A stretch of DNA of 64,000 bases from Physcia stellaris (lineage: Eukaryota > Ascomycota > Lecanoromycetes > Caliciales > Physciaceae): contig JABSSW010000030.1 of assembly GCA_018902385.1 (NCBI GenBank), forward strand, positions 496,001 to 560,000. Direction: 5' to 3'. The notes beneath the pieces were generated by a model. The model was not told the DNA's origin. It ran no database searches and saw nothing but the letters and a program-made list of their open reading frames with translations. Made by a program: the position numbers and the translations under genes. Positions 33,601-45,900 of the stretch are shown here, piece by piece (positions within the stretch are counted from its first letter, which is position 1; each line of letters begins with the position of its first letter).

Positions 33601-36189
33601 GATTACATCAATGCAAAAATATTATTTCAATATAACGACAAAAAAATATTGTATTTCGTTGTTTTTTACAATTACAACATGATTTCAATCGAATGCAATT
33701 ACGAAATTTATAACAAAAAATTATTAATCATTATTCGTTATTTAAAATATTGACGTTTTGAATTCGAAAATATCGAAAAATCAATCAAAATTTTCATAAC
33801 GTCAAAAAAAATTCATTTTCGTCAAATTCGTTGAACAAATTTTTTTTCGAAATTCAACATTGTTATTCAATTTCAATTCGAAATTCAAAACGTTAAAACA
33901 AATATTTTGATTCGTATGTTTGATTTTCGATTTAAAAACGAAATTGATAAACGATATCAATATCGAAAACAAATATTGTTTATTTCAAAACGATTCGAAA
34001 TTCACGTAATAAAATTTGACGAATTTATTTACGAACGATTTTTGATTATTAATAAAATTGACGATAATTGCACGATATATCGTGAAATTATCAAACAAAA
34101 TTTTACATCAATAAACGAAATCGATTTACGAAATTACAATGAAAAAAACGATATTTTATATCGAAATGATCGATTATAAATATTTGTCGACGTTTTTTTA
34201 TTCGTTAATTTTTTTAAAAAAATTTATGAATTTTCGATTTCGAAACATTCAAATTTTAATTGTATAAAAAAATTTATACGTCGCGATTATTATTAATTCA
34301 ATATGCGCAAATTCGTTCGTCGATACGTACGCAATTGTTATAAATGTTAACGTACGAAAATTTTCAAAAATCGAAAAAATGATTTATTCATTTTTTTGAT
34401 TATTTTTCGCAACGTTGAATCGACATATTTATAAATTTTATTATCGAATTATTTAACGTTCACGATTACAACGTTATTTGCACGATAATCGACAAATTTG
34501 ATAAAAAACGTCATTACGTGTTTTGTATCGTTAACGATAAAAATACAAATACGAAAATCATAATTAAAATATTTATCAATTACGTGTTTTATACGCATGA
34601 ATTATTTTTTTTTTATTGTGACGAGCGTGCATCGAATTCAACATTTGCAGAATTAACATTTTTATTTTATCACATCGAATGACAGAGTCGAAATTCGTCT
34701 TGACGCATTTAAAAATCAAATCTTCTACATATGTTCTCGCAGATTTATTAGATATTTGTTTTTCATTTCGATATTTTCGTGTAATTATGTATTAGTATCA
34801 TATCAATGCATGACACTTCACATTATATCGAAGTCATTCATTTTTTCAGATTGCTCGAGATACGACAATCTATTCAATAAACAAGATTTCAAACTCAATG
34901 CGAAAATCTAAAACGTCATTTTTTTTTTCAAAGTCAAACTGAACAACGAAACTCGATTCTATTCAACGAATCAGCAAAAAAAAATAGAAAACATAATTCG
35001 CTCTAGTGTTGTACAGAACTTTCAAGAAAATGTTTATCGCGAAAGTCGATGTATCAACTCATCGAAAAACGAATTGCAAAAATAATCGTCAAAACAGATT
35101 TATCAATATCAATAGTCGATGTAAAATCGAAAAACGAATTGCAAAAACAGTCGTCAAACAAATTAACATAATCTATTAAACAATAAATCAGATTTGAATC
35201 ATCAAAAACATTATATCAACATCACGTCGAATGACAAAGACAAAAATCAAATCGTTCATCATCAATACTCGAAACATTTTTTTCGTTCGAAAATCAACTC
35301 GAAAACACATCTATTGACTTTCATCAATTCATTTCATTTTTCAATATTTTCGATGAATTCAATATTCGATCAAAAATCGAATCAGAAATTTCGTTATTCG
35401 ATCAACATTTTTCGTTCGAATTTTCATTTTCACGATAGAAACACGAATCATTTATTTTCTTCGAGAATTTTTCAGAATTGTTTCTATTTTACTAGCAATT
35501 CGATCATTTTTTTTTTTTTATTTGTTCGATAGCTTCAATATTCAATTAGAAAATTTCGAAACATTTCGTCAATTTTTCGACGTCGAAACTATTTTATTAT
35601 TTTAAAAATCAACTCGAAAACATATTCATCGATTTATCAATTCAGTGTCATTTTTCTATTTCGATGATAGACTCGTTATTCAGTCAAAAAGTCAATATCA
35701 TTTCGAGTTTAGAAATTTTCAATATTCGCGTTGTCTCAATATCAAGATCATTTATCTTTTTCGAGAATCTTGTCAAAACATATTTGTCTTTTTTACAAAT
35801 CGATCATACTCTTTGATTTAAACGATAGTTTCAGTATAGATTTCAAAAATCGCTCGAATTTTTATCAGCATTTGATATTGCAATCATTTTTTTTTTTTCG
35901 AAAATTTTTCGATATTTTTTTTATTTATTTAACGAATCAGCATTTGTTTTCTGTCTCGATGTTGAATTCAATATCAAATTTTCGAAATTTTGCATCGAAG
36001 ATCATTATATCAGAAACATCAAAAATTTTCTAAAACGTTTTTTTTCAGCATTCGATATTCACATCATTTTTTTTGTTTGAAAACATTTCAGAATCACATT
36101 TGTTTATCTAGCAAATCGATATTGATTTTCAGTTTCTGAAATGACTTTAATGTTTCAACATATGAATATTTTTTATTCAGAATTCATTT

Positions 36190-39170
36190 TTGAAGATTCG
36201 AATGCTAGATTTTTCAATGAAGTCGAAAATTTTCTGCAACATTTTCAACAATGTCGAAATCAATATTCGAAATCAAATATGTTCGAATGATTATCAACAT
36301 GTTTCGAAAAATTTGCTTTCGAATGATTTAACGATCAATCGAAATTTACTTTCTTGTATGAGTTTGATATAGTTTTGACGAATGCATTTTTCTTCAAACA
36401 AATCAACAATTCGTTTTTTTCAATTTTTGCATCAGAATCAACATGCGAAATTTTCGAAAATTTAACAGTTTCGACTTTGATCGCTTCAATTGTTTCGCAA
36501 AAACAACAAATTTCAAAACGTTGTCAATGATGTCAATCAAATTACGAGAATTATTATTCGCATCGTCTTCAATATTTTTCATGTAATGTTCGAAATCAAC
36601 AAGCATACGAATCAGTTTTGCAATTTCTTGAAAAGAAAATCTGCGAAACTTTCGAAAATTTAACAGCTTTTGTTGTGATTATTTCGTTTGTTTCGTTTGT
36701 TTCGTTTGTTTCGTCTGTTTCGTTTGTTTCGTTTGTTTTGTCTGCTTCGTCTGCTTCGCTTGCTCAACAGAAATCAAATGTTCTGAAGATCGCGAAGAAA
36801 ATTAAATTCAACGCAATCAAGAATGCTAAACGAGTCAAGTCAAAAGCATTGAAAGTAAAACAAGTCGCAAAATCAACATCAATTGTTCAAAATGTCGATA
36901 TTTTCGATTCAATTTTCACATGTGAAGATCGACGATTTAGCGACTTCGCGAAGTTTTTGCAACATTTTCAACATTGTCATCATTTATATCGAAAATCAAA
37001 TTTGTTCATGTTGTTGTTCATTTGTTTTTGAAATTCTGTTTTCGATATTTGATTCGATAAACAAACAATCATGAACTCAACATCATTAAATGAATGAATT
37101 GATATTTTACGAGTCGATTTCGCGAATGTTTCATTTGCAAAAATCAAAATTGCAAATATGATTTGCATGCGTTGCGATTCAAATTTCAATTTCAAGAAAA
37201 AGTTTCGCGAGCACGTGCGCGAGCAACATGCAAAAAAATCGTTCAATCGTTCGTTTTTTTCAATCGATACAGTCAAATCAATATGCGAAATCAAAAAGAA
37301 ATCATTCATCATTCTCGTTGAATCATTGATTTTCGTCATTTTCAGAAATCATATATCAGATACAGAAACATCTTTGATTTCGTCAAGATGTTCGAGTTTT
37401 CAGTTACATGCATTCAATTTTGCATCAAAATCGATGAAGAACGCATCAAATCAAAAAAAAATTTTTTCGAGTGATTTGCAAAGTTTTGCAAACAAAATTT
37501 CAATTTCAACAAGAAATTACACGAGCATATTCGCGATCATGAAGCTTTGAAAATCGTCAAAGATTTTCATTTCTCGATCAATGCAATCAATTTAATACGT
37601 GAAGCAATGAAGATGTCGATAATTGCATGTTCGTTTGTTTCGCAAAAACTCGATATTTCTATTGCAACATCAAGACAAAAATTCGAGTTTGTCATGATTT
37701 TCGAAATCGTCATTGCATTCGAAACTGTATCAAAATCGACAAAAAACACGTCAACTCAGTGTTCATTTATTTCGTCGAGATCATCGTTTTTCAAACGATC
37801 GAATCAGAATCTCAAGAAATCTTTGTTTGAAAATTTTCAAAATTCTGTTCATCTTTCTTAATCGATACAGTCAAGTCAATATGTGAAAACAAAGAGAATT
37901 CAGTTGTTATTTGTTCGTCTGCTTCGTCTGTTTCGCAAATATCATTTATTTTCTTTTCAGTTTTCAAGAAACGTTGTTACAGATGTCGAATCAATGTTTT
38001 GTCAATTCAAAAGCATTATTTCGAATCTTATTCGTTTAATGAAGCATTACGTCATCGATTAAAACAACAATTCGCTCGTCGTGCACATCAACAAGAACAA
38101 AAGATTCAGAAGCAAACAGAAATTGAAAAAATTATTAGTCGATCAATTTCATCAGTTTGTTTGAATTTTTCGATTGCGACATTCGAAATCAAGTCGAAAT
38201 CAACGAAAAAATCAGCAACATGTCGACGTTGCAACAAGATATTCAATTTTAATAACAAATTTCACAAGCATATACGCGAACATTATGCTCGAAAGTTCGT
38301 CAAAAACTTGAATTTTCGAGTTTTCACATCAGAATTTACATACAAAATCATTGAGAAGTCAGCAAACATTCGTTTGTTTGTTTTGTTTATTTCGCAAAAA
38401 TCATTTATTTTTTTTGCAACATCAAGAAGTCAGAAATTCTGACTTTCAACAATTTTCGAATCAGTCATCGTATCGACGCGTTCGAATTTCTCGATTGCAT
38501 CATACAAAATCAGTTCAAAGTCGATGAAAAACGCAATCGTCAATTGTTCATTTCTTTTTTCATTTATTTTATCGTATACATCAGTTCGAAAACATCAAAA
38601 ATTTCATATTCAGAAATTTTATCTGATTATGAATGATTTGCATCGCATGTTTGTTGAAAAATTTGCATCATTTGATTTTGCAACAGCATCAAAATCGTTG
38701 TCGTTTTTCGCAAAAATTTGATTTTCGTCAATTCGATCGATCACGTTCAATTTCGTCAAAAAAATTTTATTTCACGATCGAAAATTTGTTCGAAATGTTC
38801 GATGAAAATTCAGAAAAAAAGTCTGTTTCAGAATCAAAATAGCGTTTCTTTTCAAAGATTCTTCTCAAAACAGTCGCAAATGACTGTTTATTTCAAATTT
38901 ACAATCAGTCAGAAATCGTCGATTATTCAGAATTCGAAAAATTCAAAATCGAAAAGTTTGAATCAACACATGTTTGCGAAATCAATTTGCATTGTTTTCA
39001 GCAATAACTTGTTTGAAAAATCGATCAAATTATCGTACAAAATGTTCGATGTTTTTTGCGTCGATTCAAAAATTTTTTTTCATTTTTATATTTTTTCGTT
39101 TTTTTTCGATTTTTTTTCTTGTTTTCGCATTCGTTTCGATCATGTTCGTTGCAAAAATGAGTTGTATTAG
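36190..39170 (+). mobile_element. B+ internal region: Gag-like block and C2H2 fingers
   Basis: Two related Gag-like stretches (FLQHFQHCHHLYRKSN near 36950 and a cousin near 36235) are followed by C2H2-type fingers: CMRCDSNFNFKKKFREH near 37165 and CRRCNKIFNFNNKFHKH near 38220. Further related stretches lie down to 39170. The Cys and His spacing (C-x2-C-x12-H) is kept in both visible fingers. From memory, similar Gag-like plus finger proteins are scattered in repeat-rich ascomycete genomes. It is a fossil and is given only as parts. Confidence 0.65.
36673..36740 (+). repeat. TTTCGTTTG microsatellite
   Basis: A tandem run of a GTTTCGTTT-type nine-base unit inside the B+ internal region; in one frame it would encode Ser-Phe-Val repeats. 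It is absent from the part of B- that survives. Confidence 0.8.
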
Positions 39171-39289
39171 CGTTTATCAACAAGTCATTTCGATCATTGA
39201 TCGTGTCAATATTGAATTAGTCGTTTCGAGACGAAATTGAAAAAAAACGAAAAATAAAATGTTCGAATATTCAATCACGAAACATTTTC

Positions 39290-40960
39290 ATAAAAAATGT
39301 TTTGCTTACACGTTTTATTGAATGAATCGTACACATCGATTATCGCATGCGTTCAAATATCGATGCGTTAATCGTTGTTACACGAATTTTGCTAATACAA
39401 TGAAGTTGTTTGTCTCATGATATAATCGATTTATGATTTTCAAAAATTCTCAAGAACGTTGACGTGTTTGCTTACTAATGATCGTCGAAATTACTCGTAA
39501 AAAATTGTATGAACTGATCATCTTTCAGAAAATTCATTACATTCACGTTTTGTTGAATGCAATGTACACATCAATTTTCGCATATGCGTAAATATCAATA
39601 TCGTAAACGCTGTTGCGAAAATTCTATCAACACGACGAATTGCTCGTCTCATCGTATAATCGATTTGATATCGATTCAGAGCGAATAGAAATTACATCAT
39701 GAACATATCGTTTATTATTTCGTTTATTTTTTTTCGACATTAAGTTTTCTACTCGAAGATTTAATCAATTATCATTTCAATAATTTCGATTTCAAATATT
39801 TCGCGTTGATTTACAAACGTTATCAAAATATCGATATTTTTATTCACATCGAAAATCTGATAGAAGCGAATCGCTATCTTGATTAGAAATTCAAAACGTT
39901 GAACAATTTTTTCCTCTCGATCAATCTGTTTTAAGATTTTGAGTTTCAGATATTTTCAAATGATTTATCATATCATTTATTCGCAGATATCATGATTCAT
40001 GTTTTCGCAATCAGATTTCGAACAGAAATTCGAAAACGTTTAAATCTTTTTTTCTGTGTATTAATTATTAATGAGTTTTCGATGCATGTTCAGAAATTTG
40101 CAAAAGAAAACGTGTTTTCATCATACGAAATGACGCGATATTTTTGCATATTTTAATTGTTTTAATAATTTTTTCACATTTCGATTCAATCGCAAATTTT
40201 TTGAGAAATTTTCATGTTCTGAAATTTGCAAAAGTTATTTCAGTCATTTTCGTCGTTTTCGTCGTTTTCGTCGATTTCATTTCGAATTCTTGTACGTTTT
40301 CAAGATTGTCGCGTTCGTTGTGAATTTTAACATTTAAAAACAAGTCATCAAGATCACGTATTTTGTCGATCGATGAAAAAAATAATAACAATAAATTAAT
40401 CGTTTCAAAACAAAGTTAAAATGATTTTGATGTTTGAAATCAATCAAAAAACATCGCATCAATTTCAAATTCGTTACACATTCATTTTCATGTTGAGTTA
40501 TAATGATTTTTTTTTTTTTTCAATTTTTTATTCGATGTTATCGTTTTTGCGTTATTTACAATCAGAATTTACGACGCATGAAGAGTTGAATCGTGTCAAA
40601 AACATTTTCAAAAATTGTTGTTCGATTTTATTGAATTATGAAAAAATAACAAGCTGAAAAATAACAATAAATGCAAATAAACAACAAGATGTTTGAAATT
40701 CGAATGCATACAAATTGATCAACAAGATTTTCAACAAGATTTTCAATTGTTTATTAATGATCGACGAAGTTGCTTTTACAATTCGTACGAACTAGTTGTC
40801 TTTCAGAAGATTTATTACACGCACGTTTTTTTGAATGAATTGTACATTCAATCATTGCATTTTGAATTCAAACATCGATGTTTTATTCATGATTGCAAAA
40901 ATTCTGCTAACATGTTCAGATTGTTTATTTCAAGATATAATCATATGAGTTTTTCAAATG
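39290..40960 (+). repeat. three related units in the 3' part of B+
   Basis: Units of about 150 bases at 39290-39440, 39520-39690 and 40800-40960 share a stretch like ACACGTTTT.TTGAATGAAT followed by one near 'atcgatg' and 'aattttgct'. The minus copy shows the first unit at about 51130-50940. Between them lies an AAATTGAATCGTGTC-type segment (about 40580) that also occurs in A+ (about 42510), A- (about 43250) and near 54250. Confidence 0.55.
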
Positions 40961-42718
40961 TTTTGACGAATCGATTTCGCAAACGAAATTCATTTCGCGA
41001 CGTTTCTTTCGATCAATTTTTTTTTTGTTTCGACGATCAATCAATTCAACGTCAATCAACAGCATATTTACATCGCGCAAAACGTTCGATTGATGAAAAA
41101 GAAAAAATCAATTAATCGTTTCGAAACGAAATTGAAAAAAAACGAAAAATAATGTGACGAACGTGCATCGAATTTAACATTTGACAAAATTAACATTTTT
41201 ATCTTATCACATCGAATGACAAAATCGAAATTCGTTTTGACGCATTCAAAAAATCAAATTTTCTACATATGTTTTCGCAAATTTATTAGATATTTGCTTT
41301 TCATTTCGATATTTTCGTGTAATTATATATTAATATCATATCAATGCATGACATTTTACATTTATAACGTTAAATCGAAAATTTCAATTTATATTTTTTA
41401 TTTGACAAACATTTTGCAAAATTTTCGACATTAAATATAAATTTTTTATTGTTTTTTATTCAAAAATCGACGAACAAATCGAAAAAATTAATCAAAATAT
41501 CGAAAAACAATTGCGACAATATTGCAATTACATGCAAAACGATTAAAACGTTTAATTGTTTATAATCGAATTTGTAAACAATAACGCAATATTTGCAACA
41601 ACAAAATTATTATCATTTTTTATCAATAAAAATTTTCATTTTCGTGTAAATTTTTTATTAAATTTTATTTCGTATATTACAACGAAAAAACGATTTTTGA
41701 TTATCAAAACAAAAAATATTATTAACATAATGCAAAATATTTTCAATTATGTACAAAATTATGCAAAAATAATTCAAAAACGTATAACAATTTAAATTAA
41801 TAAATATCAAAAAATCGTGAAATATATCGAAAAAAATTTCGTTTTTTTTGAATCGACGAAACATCAAAACGATTAAATCATTTAACAAATTTGATAACAA
41901 AAAATTAAATTTATACAAAATGTTAAAACGTAAAAACAATTTTTATCAATTCGAATTGTCAAAAATTATACGAATTTATAATATGTTTCATTGTTGATTT
42001 TTTCGCAAAAATTTTCGTAATTTTTTTGAAAATCAAATTAATGAATTTTTCGATTTCGTAATAATCAACGAAAATTTCGAATAAAAAATAAACGATATTT
42101 TAAAATTTCGTTATTATTATAATTGTTTTCAATATCGTGTCAATTAATCAAATTGATTTTATATAATCGAACGTGATATTATATCAACAACGAAAAATTC
42201 GATAATGTTCGCGATATAATAAACGATTTTTATCGTAATTATTTCACGACAATAAATTTAAAATCGTTCAAAATATTGATTTCAATATTTCAAATCGTCG
42301 TTAACGAATTAAATGTTTTAATGAATTATCGTTGTTTTCAAAAAAAATCGTCATGTTAACATTAATCGAAATTATTTTCGATTAACATTTAACATCATTA
42401 ATTCGATTTTCATTCATTTGTTTTTGATTTCACGATTTTTATTCAACAATTCAAATTTTATTATTTTTTCGATATTATTTACAATTCAAAATTTATATCG
42501 CATGAAAAATTGAATCGTGTCAAAAATATTTTCAAAAATTGTCGTCAAATTTTATTGAACGTTAAAATGACAATAAAATATTAAAAAATGAAAATTGATA
42601 ATCGTGAAATTTCAAAATTTTGCAATTATACAATTTGATTAACAAAATTTTCAACAAAATTTTTCAATTTCAAAACAACAACGAATCGTCGAAACGACGT
42701 TCGCGAAAAAAAAAATAA

Positions 42719-42955
42719 TGTTACGAACATGTTTGACAAATAAATTTGACAAATAAATAATTGATATAATAAATGATTAAACAAATATGTTTAAATCGAA
42801 TTATGTTTTAATTTTTTGACGAAATTAACGTGATTTGAAATTTAACGTTTGCACATTGTTTGCAATTTCATCATTTTGTATTTATTTATTTTTGCAAATT
42901 TATTGTTTTCGTTTAATTAATCAATAATACGTTTATTCAAACACGATTCATGATA
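42719..42955 (+). repeat. A+ 3' LTR (237 bases)
   Basis: Near-identical to 30392-30628 and followed by the AATTT duplication at 42956-42960. Confidence 0.92.
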
Positions 42956-45900
42956 AATTTCGTCAAAAAATTAAAACATAATTCAATTCAAACATATTTG
43001 TTTAATCATTTATCATATCAATTATTTATTTGTCAAATTTATTTGTCAAACATGTTCGTAACATTTTTTTTTTCGCGAACATAGTTTCGACGATTTGTTG
43101 TTGTTTCGAAATTTGAAAACGTTGTTGAAAATTTCGTTAATTAAATTGTACGATTACAAAATTCAAACATTTCACGATCATTATTTTTCATTTTTTGATA
43201 TTTTATTGTCATTTCAACGTTCGATAAAATTTGACGACAATTTTTGAAAATATTTTTGACACGATTCAATTTTTTATGCAATGTATATTTTGATTGTAAA
43301 TAACATCGAAATGATAATAAAATTTGAAATATTGAATAAAAATCGTGAAATCAAAAACAAATAAATAAAAATCGAATTTGTGACGTCAAATGTTAATCGA
43401 AAATAATTTTTATTAATGTTAATATAACGATTTTTTTTCGAAAACGACGATAATTCGTTGAAAAATTTGATTCGTCAATGACGATTTGAAATATTAAAAT
43501 CGACGTTTTAAACGATTTTGAATTTATTGTTATAAAATAATTATAATAAAAATCGTTTATCATATCGCGAATATTATTAAATTTTTTGTTGTCGACGTAA
43601 TATCACGTTCGATTATAAAATTAATTTGATCAATTAACATAATATTGAAAACGATTGTAATAATATCGAAATTTCAAAATATCGTTTATTTTTCATTCGA
43701 AATTTTCGTTAATTATAACGAAATCGAAAAATTTATTGATTTGATTTTCGAAAAAATTACGAAAATTTTTACGAAAAAATTAACAATAAAACACATCGTA
43801 AATTCGTATAATTTTTGACAATTCGAATCGATAAAAATTGTTTTTACGTTTTAATATTTTGTACGAATTTAATTTTTTGTTATCAAATTTGTCAAATGAT
43901 TTGATCGTTTTAATGTTTCGTCGATTTAAAAAAACGAAATTTTTTTCGACATATTTCACGATTTTTCGATATTTGTTGATTTGAATTATTATAAATTTTT
44001 GAATTATTTTTGCATAATTTCGTACATAATTGAAAATATTTTGTATCGTGTCGATAATATTTTTTGTTTTAATAATTAAAAATCGTTTTTTCGTTGTAAC
44101 ATACGAAATAAAATTTAATAAAAAATTTATACGAAAATAAAAATTTTTATTAATAAAAAATGATAATAATTTTGTTATTGCAAATATCGCGTTGTTATTT
44201 ACAAATTCGATTATAAATAATTAAATATTTTAATCGTTTTGCATGTAATTGCAATATTATCGCAATTGTTTTTCGATATTTTAATTGATTTTTTCGATTT
44301 GTTTATCGATTTTTGAATGAAAAACGATAAAAAATTTATATTTGATGTCGAAAATTTTGCAAAATATTTATTAAACGAATGATATAAATTGAAATTTTCG
44401 ATTTAACGTTATAAAAAAAATAATTCATGCGTACGAAACACGTAATTGATAAATATTTTAATTATGATTTTCGCATTTGTATTTTTATCGTCGACGATGC
44501 AAAACACGTAATGACGTTTTTTATTAAATTTGTCGATTATCGTACAAATAACGTTGTGATCGTAAACATCGAATAATTCAATAATAAAATTTATAAATAT
44601 GTCGATTTAACGTTGCAAAAAAATAATCAAAAAAATGAACAAATCATTTTTTCGATTTTTGAAAATTTTCGTACGTTAATATTTATAATAATTACGTACG
44701 TATCGACGAACGAATTTGCGCATATTGAATCAATAATAATCGCGATATATAAAATTTTTTATACAATTAAAATTTGAATGTTTCGAAATCGAAAATTTAT
44801 AAATTTTTTTGAAAAAATTAACGAATAAAAAAACGTCGACAAACATTTATAATCGATCATTTCGATACAAAACATCGTTTTTTTCATTGTAATTTCGTAA
44901 ATCGATTTCGTTTATTAATGTAAAATTTTGTTCGATAATTTCACGATATATCGTGCAATTATCGTTAATTTTATTGATAATCAAAATTCGTTCGTAAATA
45001 AATTTGTCAAATTTTATCGCGTGAATTTCGAATCGTTTCGAAATAAACAATATTTGTTTTCGATATTGATGTTATTCATTAATTTCGTTTTTGAATCGAA
45101 AATCAAATATACGAATCAAAATATTTGTTTTAATGTTTTGAATTTCGAATTGAAATTGAATAATAATGTTGAATTTCGAAAAAAATTCTGTTCAACGAAT
45201 TTGATGAAAAATGAATTTTTTTGACGTTATGAAAATTTTCAATTTTTTGTAATCGATAAAAGTTTTGATCGATTTTTTGATATTTTCAAATTCAAAACAT
45301 CAATGTTTTAAACAACGAATAATGATTAATAATTTTTTGTTATAAATTTCATAATTGCATTCGATTGAAATCATGTTACGATTGTAAAAAATAACGAAAT
45401 GCAATATTTTTTCGTCGTTATATTGAAATAATATTTTTGCATTAACGTAATCAAAAAAATCGATTTTCAAAATGATTTGTTTTGTTCGATCGTAATGTCG
45501 TAATATAAAAATTTTCGTCATTGTTTTTTTGAAAAAAATGAAAATTTTTTCGATTTTTTCAATTCATTCGAAATTAACAAATTTTTTGATTATTCGAATG
45601 AAAATTCGAATTTTTTTCGAAAAATCACGAATGAATCGTTTGTAAAAATTGACGAAATTCACGAAAATTTGTATTTTTTTCAAATTCGTAAAACGTTTTC
45701 AATTGACAATGATTTTTATTTTTTTCGAATTTATGCGAAAATTATTTATCGATAATATAACGTTCAAAAATGTCATTTTTTTTTGAAAAATTCGCATTTT
45801 TCAATATTCATTTGCAATTCGATTTTTTTGAATTTTTTCAACATTTTACGAACGTGAACGATGTTTTTTTTTTTAATTTGTTATAAATGAAAATATCATT

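Larger units (their letters stand above)
34617..41360 (+). mobile_element. B+: LTR element with Gag-like and C2H2-finger region (fossil)
   Basis: 6,744 bases with LTRs at 34617-34822 (206) and 41153-41360 (208), both beginning TGTGACGA and ending in ACA, flanked by a perfect TTTAT duplication (34612-34616 and 41361-41365). It sits in the integrase core of A+; the minus copy of A has the same site empty at about 44425. A purine-rich stretch precedes the right LTR. The internal part holds a Gag-like helical block and finger motifs but no reverse transcriptase, protease or integrase that I can recognise, so it may be a non-autonomous element. It is broken, but less degraded than A, and is the youngest of the three. 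Confidence 0.85.
30392..42955 (+). mobile_element. A+: Ty3/gypsy chromovirus-like element (fossil), carrying B+
   Basis: 237-base LTRs start with TGTTACGAAC and are flanked by AATTT duplications. About 5.8 kb long once B+ is discounted. Parts in order: a short Gag end with a CCHC knuckle (around 31358-31410), protease-like 31561-31893, reverse transcriptase about 32640-33500, RNase H 33532-33753 (ILRHYDRTKQ), integrase zinc-binding and core from 33907, continuing after the insertion from 41366 to about 41930, and a chromodomain-like stretch around 42100-42300. The purine tract CGCGAAAAAAAAAATAA precedes the 3' LTR. It is clearly broken, with dozens of breaks, and most of the N-terminal Gag part is missing. 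It is old, but younger than A-. Confidence 0.88.
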
